Program-made: the position numbers and the translations under genes
Part shown: one piece after another, positions 1-6,470 of the stretch
How the letters are laid out: the number at the start of each line of letters is the position of its first letter
How positions within the stretch are numbered: position 1 is the first letter of the stretch
Assembly: GCF_947367085.1 (NCBI RefSeq)
Contig: NZ_CANBCP010000008.1
Span: 1-56,596, forward strand
Direction of reading: 5' to 3'
DNA: 56,596 nt
From: an uncultured Lactobacillus sp.
GTDB lineage: Bacteria; Bacillota; Bacilli; Lactobacillales; Lactobacillaceae
Notes under the pieces: model-generated
What the model was told of the DNA's origin: nothing
Seen by the model: the letters and a program-made list of their open reading frames with translations, nothing else
The model's database searches: none

Positions 1-103
1 GCTTCTCAGCCTCGCTCTTATAGAACTTGTGCATCACCAGCCAGGTGGCCAAAAGCACAAATAACGCAGGAAGGATGTATTTGAAAATTTCCATCATAAT
101 CAT
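1..103 (-). CDS. Partial small membrane protein, apparently from a Bacteroidota genome
   Basis: An open frame runs off the left edge. It starts at ATG 103 (or the in-frame ATG at 94) and encodes about 34 residues with one hydrophobic helix (ILPALFVLLATWLVM) followed by a charged stretch ending at the window edge. Its codons are GC-rich (31 of the first 60 bases are G or C) beside neighbours near 35% GC. The promoter just upstream is of Bacteroidota type. The N-terminus resembles small anchored proteins found in Bacteroides and Prevotella, which is recollection and not a search result. It is best read as foreign sequence joined to the contig end, not a lactobacillus gene. The 3' part is outside the window. 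Confidence 0.5.
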   Translation of the reverse strand, partial: MIMMEIFKYILPALFVLLATWLVMHKFYKSEAEK

Positions 104-122
104 CAAAACATAATATTCGCCG

Positions 123-160
123 CAAAGGTACAAAAAAAAAAGCATATATACAATAGCTGC
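123..160 (-). promoter_or_regulatory. Bacteroidota-type promoter (-7 TACCTTTG)
   Basis: On the minus strand, TACCTTTG lies at 130..123 and matches the Bacteroidota -7 consensus TAnnTTTG. It is followed by GCGGCGAA and has a TTG-containing AT-rich stretch (around 150-155) about 20 bases upstream where a -33 element would sit. Lactobacillus promoters do not look like this. It supports a foreign origin for bases 1 to roughly 180. Confidence 0.5.
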
Positions 161-245
161 GCCGATTTTTGTATATAATACAAGGTGGTTGAATTTTATA
201 TTTTAATTTTTTAATTATAATATCACATTAGTCTTAGATTGCAAC

Positions 246-279
246 AAAAAAAGAACCAAGTCCAAATAGGATTTCGTTC
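246..279 (-). terminator. Rho-independent terminator after hrtA
   Basis: On the minus strand GAACGAAATCC pairs with GGACTTGGTTC (two mismatches) around a 5-base loop and is followed by seven T. It lies 17 bases past the hrtA stop and ends the hrtRBA transcript. Confidence 0.7.
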
Positions 280-295
280 CTCAAATTTATACTTT

Positions 296-970
296 TTACT
301 TCTTTTCACTCAAACTACCATCGATCATTTCATACACCTTATTAGCATATTTTTCTAATCGCATATCATGCGTCACAATCAAGATTGCCTTGTTTTGCTG
401 CTGAGCCAAATCTTTAAACAACTTTCCAACTTCTTCGACTTTTTGACTATCAAGTGATGCAGTTGGTTCATCCGCTAAAATTATTTGCGGATTGGCGTAA
501 AGAGCCCGCGCAATTGCGACACGCTGCTTTTGTCCGCCCGATAATTCTTTAGGATATTTCTTAACTAACTTTTCAATTCCAAGCTGTTTAAACAATTTTC
601 CTAAGTCTTCATGACTCATGTTGTTATCCTTTTTAACCTTATCCACTAATTCAAATTGCTGAGCAACTGTTAAATATGGAACTAAATTATAGGCTTGTAA
701 GACAAAACCAATCTTATTCAAACGCAATCTATTAGCTTCGCGTGGACTTATATCAGTCACGTCTTGGCCTTCGATTTCAACCTTACCCGTAGTTGGTCTT
801 TGAAGCGCACCTGCAATAGTTAAAAAAGTACTTTTGCCCGCTCCAGATGGTCCGACAATCAAGACCACACTGCCTTTGTCTGCAGTAAAGTTCACATCAT
901 GTAAGGCTGTAACTTTTGCAGTTCCTGTTCCGTAAACTTTGCTAACATCTTTTAAAGTAATAACTGCCAT
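296..970 (-). CDS. hrtA: ABC transporter ATPase, haem-efflux HrtA-like
   Basis: This is the cytoplasmic ATPase of a MacB/HrtBA-type exporter, 224 aa, the usual length for HrtA. Visible motifs are Walker A GPSGAGKS (residues 40-47), signature LSGGQ (143-147), Walker B IILADEP (163-169) and the H-loop His201. It is the last gene of a three-gene operon, 12 bases after the FtsX-type permease and with a TetR regulator first; this matches the Lactococcus lactis hrtRBA order. In that family the pair removes toxic haem (porphyrin) from the membrane. The haem role is inferred from gene order, family and the operator upstream of hrtR; a lipid or peptide substrate cannot be excluded. A terminator follows. 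Confidence 0.85.
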   Translation of the reverse strand: MAVITLKDVSKVYGTGTAKVTALHDVNFTADKGSVVLIVGPSGAGKSTFLTIAGALQRPTTGKVEIEGQDVTDISPREANRLRLNKIGFVLQAYNLVPYLTVAQQFELVDKVKKDNNMSHEDLGKLFKQLGIEKLVKKYPKELSGGQKQRVAIARALYANPQIILADEPTASLDSQKVEEVGKLFKDLAQQQNKAILIVTHDMRLEKYANKVYEMIDGSLSEKK

Positions 971-982
971 GCTTGAACCCTC

Positions 983-2038
983 CTAACCAATTGCCTTTGC
1001 TGGATCCACTTTAAGAATTGAACGAATTGGGATTAATCCACCAATTACTCCCATGATAATCATTCCGCCCATTCCAGATACCATGATCCATGGGGCAAAA
1101 TCAATTGGCACAGTAGGTGGCATTACTTTAACTGTAATAAGCATCACAATCAAAGCAATCAAGCTTCCAAGTACTGTCAAAATAAGTGATTGACTTACTG
1201 TTGCTCCAATTAATGTCTTAGTTGGAATACCTTGAGCGCGAAGAACTGCATAATTAGGCATCTTCTGAATAGTTAAGATGTATAAAAATACTGCAATTAC
1301 AATTAACGAAATAACAAATAAGAAGCCGATCATCAATTCAAAAGTAGAATTTTGAGCGCTATAGCCAGGTAATTTGCTAATAAAAGTTTTAACTGAGTAG
1401 GTTTTCATTTCATGATTATTAAAATCAATCTTATCTTTTGAAATGATTCCCGAAGCAACTACATTAGGAGCTAATGGTCTTAACGTTTTCCAAGTTGTCA
1501 TGCTGCCATAAACAATCGGAGCAATGTTAATCTTGGCATTATTCAAAAAGCCAACGATCGTGTATTTTTTATCGCTTCCGTTAAGGGTAATCTTATCACC
1601 TAACTTATAACCACGATCCCAAAAAGCACGATCTACAGTTACTTCATTGCTATTTTTAGCTTTACGCCCAGCAAATAAATCCAGGCTCTTATAGATATAT
1701 TGACTCTTACGTAAGCCAATGAATTGAGCAGAAATTGTGCTATGTCCCTTATCTTTAACAACAACTGGTACTAAGCCAACATAAGCTTGCTTTTTTGTTA
1801 ATTTTTTATCTTTTAAATTTTCAGTAGTCAGAAGTGACTGACTTAAGCTGACATTAGAATTCTCATTAAGTACGACTGATTGCGTTTGCCAGCTTTTGAC
1901 AGCCTGCGTATTTTCTGACGCCAGGCCCACTGACAAAGACGACAACATAAAGATCAAATATGAGATCAAAAAAATCATGAACGTGATTAGTCCGTACCGA
2001 AATTTTTCGTACTTAATTTCTTCTAATGCCAAAAACAT
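983..2038 (-). CDS. hrtB: ABC transporter permease, FtsX/HrtB-like
   Basis: Permease of 351 aa, the typical HrtB/DevC length. One membrane helix lies near the N-terminus (about residues 16-40), then an extracytoplasmic domain of about 180 residues, then three C-terminal helices (about 232-258, 280-303, 315-338). This is the MacB/FtsX-type topology. The N-terminal FLALEEIKYEKFRYGL is typical of HrtB-like proteins that dimerise to make the haem exit path. The start is supported by GGAGAG seven bases upstream of ATG 2038. It lies 4 bases after the regulator and 12 bases before the ATPase, so the three are co-transcribed. The substrate is inferred. Confidence 0.82.
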   Translation of the reverse strand: MFLALEEIKYEKFRYGLITFMIFLISYLIFMLSSLSVGLASENTQAVKSWQTQSVVLNENSNVSLSQSLLTTENLKDKKLTKKQAYVGLVPVVVKDKGHSTISAQFIGLRKSQYIYKSLDLFAGRKAKNSNEVTVDRAFWDRGYKLGDKITLNGSDKKYTIVGFLNNAKINIAPIVYGSMTTWKTLRPLAPNVVASGIISKDKIDFNNHEMKTYSVKTFISKLPGYSAQNSTFELMIGFLFVISLIVIAVFLYILTIQKMPNYAVLRAQGIPTKTLIGATVSQSLILTVLGSLIALIVMLITVKVMPPTVPIDFAPWIMVSGMGGMIIMGVIGGLIPIRSILKVDPAKAIG

Positions 2039-2042
2039 AATT

Positions 2043-2567
2043 TTACTCTCCTTTAAGCAGCTCTAAACTCTGCCTATACCTTTTTAGATTTTGCTGACGA
2101 TGAGCTGGATCAAACAAGGCAAGATTGATAGCTTCGTGAGTAAGCACCATCGCACTCCATGTCTGCGCATCCAAATGCATTAAACGCTTGCTTTGGGCAT
2201 CAGGAGCATGATGCATTTCCATTTGATTTTCTGAAAGATGGAACTTAATCAAATCACGATACTCACTATCTTCTGTCCTGTTGACAAAATCTACAGTCAT
2301 CTTATAAAAAAGATCTGGATCAAACTTTTCCCCATTTGGACGCAAGGCCAAGTGAATATCATCCATTGCCTTGTGGTAAATATAGCTATAAGCATCTTCT
2401 AAATCATCAAAATACTTATAAAATGCTCCACGAGCAATTTCAGCTGACTTAACGATTCGCGCCACTTGTGCATCATCTAATGAATGATGACTAAATTCTA
2501 CAAGGAGCGCTTGATCAATTCTTTTCTTTTTTTCATCAGGCAAATTTTTAAAAGTTAATTTAACCAT
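2043..2567 (-). CDS. hrtR: TetR-family regulator, HrtR-like
   Basis: One-domain repressor with a TetR helix-turn-helix at the N-terminus (about residues 20-65, with RGAFYKYFDD as the recognition helix region) and a helical ligand-binding C-terminal part; 174 aa. ATG 2567 is chosen because GGAGAGG lies just upstream; a longer TTG start at 2579 would swallow that ribosome site. It is the first gene of hrtR-hrtB-hrtA. A 21-bp palindrome overlaps the expected transcript start, so it should repress its own operon. In Lactococcus, HrtR binds haem and releases a TGACAC-N-GTGTCA operator; the same core is seen here, which makes haem-responsive control likely. Confidence 0.82.
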   Translation of the reverse strand: MVKLTFKNLPDEKKKRIDQALLVEFSHHSLDDAQVARIVKSAEIARGAFYKYFDDLEDAYSYIYHKAMDDIHLALRPNGEKFDPDLFYKMTVDFVNRTEDSEYRDLIKFHLSENQMEMHHAPDAQSKRLMHLDAQTWSAMVLTHEAINLALFDPAHRQQNLKRYRQSLELLKGE

Positions 2568-2577
2568 TTTCCTCTCC

Positions 2578-2598
2578 AAAGTGACACCGTGTCACTTT
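2578..2598. promoter_or_regulatory. HrtR-type palindromic operator
   Basis: GTGACAC-C-GTGTCAC, flanked by AAA/TTT, is a perfect inverted repeat around one central base. It lies just downstream of the hrt promoter -10 and immediately before the hrtR ribosome site, a position suited to blocking transcription. The TGACAC-N-GTGTCA core is the one I recall for Lactococcus lactis HrtR. Confidence 0.85.
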
Positions 2599-2607
2599 TC
2601 TTTTTCT

Positions 2608-2636
2608 ATACTAAATTGTTTTTGGCATCATGTCAA
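2608..2636 (-). promoter_or_regulatory. hrtRBA promoter
   Basis: Minus strand: consensus -35 TTGACA (2636..2631), 17-base spacer, -10 TAGTAT (2613..2608). Transcription would start near 2601, at the edge of the operator. Confidence 0.75.
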
Positions 2637-2703
2637 TTCTAACGCAAAAATTTTTTCAGTTTCAAATCTTGGCAAAAGCTTTGAAAATAAAGTTTTAATG
2701 TAC

Positions 2704-2737
2704 AAAAAAAATCCAGGTATCCTCAAAATACCTAGAT
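2704..2737 (-). terminator. Terminator after the histidine phosphatase pair
   Basis: ATCTAGGTAT pairs with ATACCTGGAT (10 bp, one G-U) around a 7-base loop, followed by seven T on the minus strand. Confidence 0.8.
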
Positions 2738-2754
2738 CTTTTAATTTTTACTAT

Positions 2755-3354
2755 TTATGCTAAAACGCGGTTCCAAAATACTAAACGTTGAATCTTATCG
2801 TCAATATGCATTTGTGCTAAACCGCAATTATCCATTTGATCGAAGTAAGTAATGTCGCCATCTGTTAAATAATGGGCAACAATCATTCGCGATACCACTC
2901 CGTGACAAACTACTAAAACTTTATCATTAGGATGCTTTTTATATAATTCATCAAAAAAGTCTGCGATTCGATCTTCAAAATGCTGACGACTTTCAGCAGT
3001 TTTATTATATTTATACATATTATCAGTTAAAAGCCCGCGATAATCAAACGCATCAGGATATTGTTTATGATATTCTTTAACGGATTTACCGTCCCACTGT
3101 CCATAATCCATTTCCTTGATGCGATCGTCGGTATTCAACTTAGCTTCATGACCAACAAAAATTCGAGCAGTTTCTTGAGCGCGCTTTAAGGGACTAACAT
3201 AAATTGCGTCAAATTGACTAGGATCAAAATTTTTAGCCGCCTTTTGGGCATATTCACGTCCTTCAACACTCAAATCAGGGTCAACGCTTGAACCCTGAAT
3301 CATACCGTCTTTATTAAGATCTGTTGTTCCATGGCGTAAAATTACTACTTCCAT
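2755..3354 (-). CDS. Histidine phosphatase family protein (phosphoglycerate mutase-like)
   Basis: 199 aa, full length for the branch. The catalytic RHG motif is at residues 7-9 (LRHGTTDLN) and the second catalytic His is in VVCHGVVSRM near residue 150. Such proteins transfer phosphate through a phospho-His intermediate; in lactobacilli the short members are annotated as phosphoglycerate mutase or broad phosphatases and the natural substrate is usually unknown. It lies 6 bases downstream of a paralogue with the same architecture, so the two form a tandem pair ending at a terminator. GGAGTAGATATAA precedes ATG 3354. A true glycolytic dPGM is less likely, because those are longer (about 230 aa). 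Confidence 0.85.
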   Translation of the reverse strand: MEVVILRHGTTDLNKDGMIQGSSVDPDLSVEGREYAQKAAKNFDPSQFDAIYVSPLKRAQETARIFVGHEAKLNTDDRIKEMDYGQWDGKSVKEYHKQYPDAFDYRGLLTDNMYKYNKTAESRQHFEDRIADFFDELYKKHPNDKVLVVCHGVVSRMIVAHYLTDGDITYFDQMDNCGLAQMHIDDKIQRLVFWNRVLA

Positions 3355-3360
3355 TTATAT

Positions 3361-3987
3361 CTACTCCTTAACTCCGTAGTACGCTGGTAGGCGTCTATTA
3401 AAGCTCATTAGACGAGGATTAAAGTTATTTTTTTCATCAAAATTAATCTCAGTAAAAGTTACATTACCTTGAGCTGTAATTTCACTAGTATCTAAGTCAA
3501 AGATAGCTGCCAGCAGCCCACGAATGGTAAACCCATGGCAAACTACCAAGACAGTCTTATTGCTAGCTTCTTGTTTTAAATCTATCATAAAACTCTTGGA
3601 ACGCCTAACCAAATCATCGTAACTTTCTGCATTTTGGGCATATTTAGTATAATCTTTACCAATCATCCCCATAAAATCAAAAGCATCCGCACAAGTTGCA
3701 TATAAAGGATCTACGTCAGCACCTTCCCAAGATCCAAACTGCATTTCAACTAGGCGCGGATCTAAATTAATAACTTTCTTGCCTTTAGTTAAAATTTTAG
3801 CTGTACGTTTAGCTCTAATTAAGGGGCTCGCATAGACCAGGTCTACTTGATTTTCATCAAATGACTTACTAATTTCTTTTACACCGTTACTGCCTGACTC
3901 ACTTAGGTCAGGATCGCTTGCACCGCCTGAAATTAGGTTTCCGGTATTATGTTGACTAATACCATGTCTTACTAAAATTAATTTCAT
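3361..3987 (-). CDS. Histidine phosphatase family protein, paralogue of the next gene
   Basis: About 208 aa, with catalytic VRHG near the N-terminus (RHG at residues 7-9) and VVCHGFTIRG carrying the second His. The layout matches the downstream 199-aa gene: RHG, SPLxRAxxTA, an acidic MxFGxWEG box and the CHG box. This suggests an old tandem duplication. Two in-frame ATG codons are adjacent; the second (3987) is chosen because it gives better spacing to GGAG, and 3990 remains possible. It is transcribed away from the divergent cinnamoyl esterase gene. Substrate not determinable from sequence. Confidence 0.83.
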   Translation of the reverse strand: MKLILVRHGISQHNTGNLISGGASDPDLSESGSNGVKEISKSFDENQVDLVYASPLIRAKRTAKILTKGKKVINLDPRLVEMQFGSWEGADVDPLYATCADAFDFMGMIGKDYTKYAQNAESYDDLVRRSKSFMIDLKQEASNKTVLVVCHGFTIRGLLAAIFDLDTSEITAQGNVTFTEINFDEKNNFNPRLMSFNRRLPAYYGVKE

Positions 3988-4132
3988 CATCGTTCTCCAT
4001 TTTTATAAACCGCTTTCATTATATATGATTTTATGTTTATTAACCAATTACGAATTAATTTCTTCATTGTGGTAGTAACCAAGTACAAAAAAGCATTACA
4101 ATAAAATTGGAAAGAAAAAAGAGGGAATATTT

Positions 4133-4879
4133 ATGGCTAGAATAGAAGTACAAAGAGATGGTTTAACTTTAGTCGGCGAAAGATTAGAACCATTTGGCGA
4201 AAAATATAACATGGCGATTCTTTTCCATGGCTTTAAAGCTGACAGAAATGAGCCTTTGATCAAAGAAATTGCAAACAGATTATGGGAAAATAACGTAGCT
4301 AGCGTTCGCTTTGACTTTGACGGATGTGGCGAATCAGATGGGGAATTCAAAAACATGACAGTTCCAAGTGAAATTGCCGATGGTCAAGCAATTTTGGAAT
4401 ATGTAAGAACCGATCCACACGTAAATAAAATTTACTTGGTTGGTCATTCTCAAGGTGGCGTAGTAGCTTCAATGCTGGCAGGGCTTTATCCTAACCTAGT
4501 TGATAAAGTTGTCCTTTTAGCGCCAGCAGCCACTTTAAAAACCGATGCATTAAAAGGAACACTTCAAGGTGTAAGTTATGATCCTCACCATATTCCAGAT
4601 CAGATTCGTTTAGGTAAATTTACGGTTGGTAGCTTTTATTTACGAACTGCTCAAGTTCTGCCCATTTATGAAACAAGTGCCCAATTTACTAAACCGGTAT
4701 GTGTGATTGCTGGCAGCGACGACCAAGTAGTTAATCCCGATGCTTCAAGAAAATACCACGAAGTTTATGAAAACAGTGATTTACATATCATTGCTGGAGG
4801 CGACCATAGTTTTAATGACGATGCGCGTAAACCGGCAATTGATTTCACTATCAACTTTTTAAAACCAGATCAATTCTAA
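4133..4879 (+). CDS. Cinnamoyl (feruloyl) esterase, alpha/beta hydrolase
   Basis: 248-aa alpha/beta hydrolase. Nucleophile Ser106 in GHSQG (104-108), acid Asp197 and His225, with the oxyanion HGF at 32-34. These residue numbers are, as I recall, the same as in the structurally characterised L. johnsonii cinnamoyl esterase LJ0536, and long stretches such as YLVGHSQGGVVASMLAGLYP match it. The insert after strand 6 (about 145-180) corresponds to the small lid domain that binds the aromatic acyl group. It releases hydroxycinnamic acids such as ferulic, caffeic or chlorogenic esters of plant material. There is no signal peptide, so it is cytoplasmic. Single gene ending at a bidirectional terminator. 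Confidence 0.88.
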   Translation: MARIEVQRDGLTLVGERLEPFGEKYNMAILFHGFKADRNEPLIKEIANRLWENNVASVRFDFDGCGESDGEFKNMTVPSEIADGQAILEYVRTDPHVNKIYLVGHSQGGVVASMLAGLYPNLVDKVVLLAPAATLKTDALKGTLQGVSYDPHHIPDQIRLGKFTVGSFYLRTAQVLPIYETSAQFTKPVCVIAGSDDQVVNPDASRKYHEVYENSDLHIIAGGDHSFNDDARKPAIDFTINFLKPDQF

Positions 4880-4921
4880 GAAAAAGGCAATTAACTCAAA
4901 TTATGAGTTAACTGTCTTTTT
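4880..4921. terminator. Bidirectional terminator between the esterase and yaaA
   Basis: AATTAACTCA / TGAGTTAACT hairpin with A-run and T-run on opposite sides, between two convergent genes; it overlaps the yaaA stop. Confidence 0.75.
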
Positions 4922-5653
4922 AAATACCAATTCTTTTTCAGAGCTGTCTTTTTCACTAAACTTAAAGCCAAAATCTGTAAATTGCTTTAATTCATCTATG
5001 TTTTTTACTCTTTTTTGTGCTGCAAATCTCATCATCGCACCTCGCGCCATCTTAGAATGAGTTGCAATCTGGCGCCATTTATCTTTTCGCTTTTCTAAAA
5101 ACGTAATTGTAATAAACTGTTGATCATCTCTCACATATGGACTTATTAGCTTGGAGTATTCTTTTGAAGCTAAATTTATTACGCATTTTTCGTCCTTATA
5201 AAGTTCTTGATATAATTTGTTTCCCCAAAAATGATATAAACTATAATCTTTAAATCCTACCATCCCCGTCTGCATTTCCAAACGATACGCAACCCCCCCA
5301 TCAAAAGGCCGTAAAAGGCCATAAAGAGCTGACATGATTCGTAAATTTTTTTGTAAATAATCAAGTGCTCCCTGCTCTAAAACATCAGCAGCTAAGTATT
5401 GATATTGAATTCCGTCAAAGGCAACAATCGCTGGAGTCAGGTTTCGATCCAAGCTTTCATTTTTTAGTCTTTTTTGGTTTTGCTCTACTATTTTATCGTT
5501 GGCATTCCAAATCTTCTTCAATTGCTCAAAATCTTGCTCTTTCAAAAAATCCCAAAGAATTTGAGTCTTATCTAAGAAGTCAGGCTGGCTTTGAACTGCA
5601 AAACTATCCTGATCTAATTTCATTTTCTTAGCCGGGGCAATAATAAATTTCAA
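4901..5653 (-). CDS. yaaA: YaaA family peroxide-stress protein (DUF328/UPF0246)
   Basis: About 250 aa, standard family length. The family N-terminus KFIIAPAKKM and the central block SALYGLLRPFDGG-YRLEM are clear. In E. coli YaaA lowers free intracellular iron and protects DNA during hydrogen peroxide stress; the role in lactobacilli is inferred. Start: the upstream ATG at 5659 sits directly on the AAGG ribosome site, whereas TTG 5653 lies 8 bases from AAGG and makes the protein begin exactly like its homologues (M-KFIIAPAKK). TTG 5653 is therefore chosen; ATG 5659 is the alternative. Convergent with the esterase gene. Confidence 0.85.
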   Translation of the reverse strand: MKFIIAPAKKMKLDQDSFAVQSQPDFLDKTQILWDFLKEQDFEQLKKIWNANDKIVEQNQKRLKNESLDRNLTPAIVAFDGIQYQYLAADVLEQGALDYLQKNLRIMSALYGLLRPFDGGVAYRLEMQTGMVGFKDYSLYHFWGNKLYQELYKDEKCVINLASKEYSKLISPYVRDDQQFITITFLEKRKDKWRQIATHSKMARGAMMRFAAQKRVKNIDELKQFTDFGFKFSEKDSSEKELVFKKTVNS

Positions 5654-5733
5654 TTTCATCACCTTATTTTTTATCTTAATTATCTATTTAATTATATAAT
5701 CTAATTAAAAAGGATAGAAAGTAGCTGAATACG

Positions 5734-6432
5734 ATGAGTGAAACTGAAGATTTAAACATTGGTATTGTCTTACAATACCGCATTGATACTAACTTTAATA
5801 TTAAAGGCACAATTGATGCTGATCGTCTTGTACGACAAGCCCGTGACTGCGGCTTTAGAGGCATAAGTGTTGCCGTTGCCGATCCTATCCAACAAAATAT
5901 GGTGATCGAAGCTTGCAACAAGTACCATATTAAATTTTGCCAAGAACGACCAGCTATAATTTTAGGTGGACCTGATATTTTAGCTAAACTAATTGCAGCT
6001 AGACTTGATAAGCAAAATATTTATTTTGAAATCAAATTGGATCAAGATGGTGCCATTGAAAAAGATCAATTAGCAGACTTAGATTTATTACGTCAATGGA
6101 TTGATCGCTTCGGACATGCATATTATGAAATGCGTCCTGACAAAGAGATCAAGACAACTGCGAATGCTCATATTTTTAAAAATGAGCTTGCTCCTTATCA
6201 AATCTATGTCTTTATCCACCAACCACTACCTGAAAAAATCGAATTAACTGGCACTCCTCACATTGAAAAAGCCATGTGGATTGATACTCGTCAAGAACTT
6301 GAATATAAACAAGACGGTGATAAGATCACTATTGAATTAAAGCGGGATCCTGATGATGAGGAATTCACCATTTATGGTTTACGTCTGCAAGCCCACCGTC
6401 CAGAAGACGATATGGGACCAACTAAATATTAA
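5734..6432 (+). CDS. Uncharacterised protein, possibly a compressed GH29 (alpha-L-fucosidase)-like protein
   Basis: 232 aa, soluble, no signal peptide. I do not recognise it as a defined enzyme. The N-terminal DADRLVRQARDCGFRGISV followed by VIEACNKYHIKFCQE has the layout of the GH29 fucosidase barrel (Asp-rich helix, VxLTxKHHDGF strand, then the helix before GLKFGLYYS). The KHHDGF part is replaced by AVADPI. The C-terminal half (IYVFIHQPLPEKIELTGTPH...MWIDTRQELEYK) resembles the GH29 C-terminal beta-domain. It is half the length of a fucosidase, so any activity is doubtful. The GH29 link is inference by eye. Single gene closed by a strong terminator. Confidence 0.55.
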   Translation: MSETEDLNIGIVLQYRIDTNFNIKGTIDADRLVRQARDCGFRGISVAVADPIQQNMVIEACNKYHIKFCQERPAIILGGPDILAKLIAARLDKQNIYFEIKLDQDGAIEKDQLADLDLLRQWIDRFGHAYYEMRPDKEIKTTANAHIFKNELAPYQIYVFIHQPLPEKIELTGTPHIEKAMWIDTRQELEYKQDGDKITIELKRDPDDEEFTIYGLRLQAHRPEDDMGPTKY

Positions 6433-6435
6433 GAG

Positions 6436-6464
6436 AAAAAGCCGCAGTAATCTGCGACTTTTTT
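6436..6464. terminator. Bidirectional terminator
   Basis: AAAAAGCCGCAG-TAAT-CTGCGACTTTTT hairpin between convergent genes, with T-runs on both strands. Confidence 0.85.
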
Positions 6465-6470
6465 ATTCAT

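Noticed and set aside
2581..2763. 60-aa plus-strand frame
   Set aside because: It covers the hrt operator, promoter and a terminator; no ribosome site.
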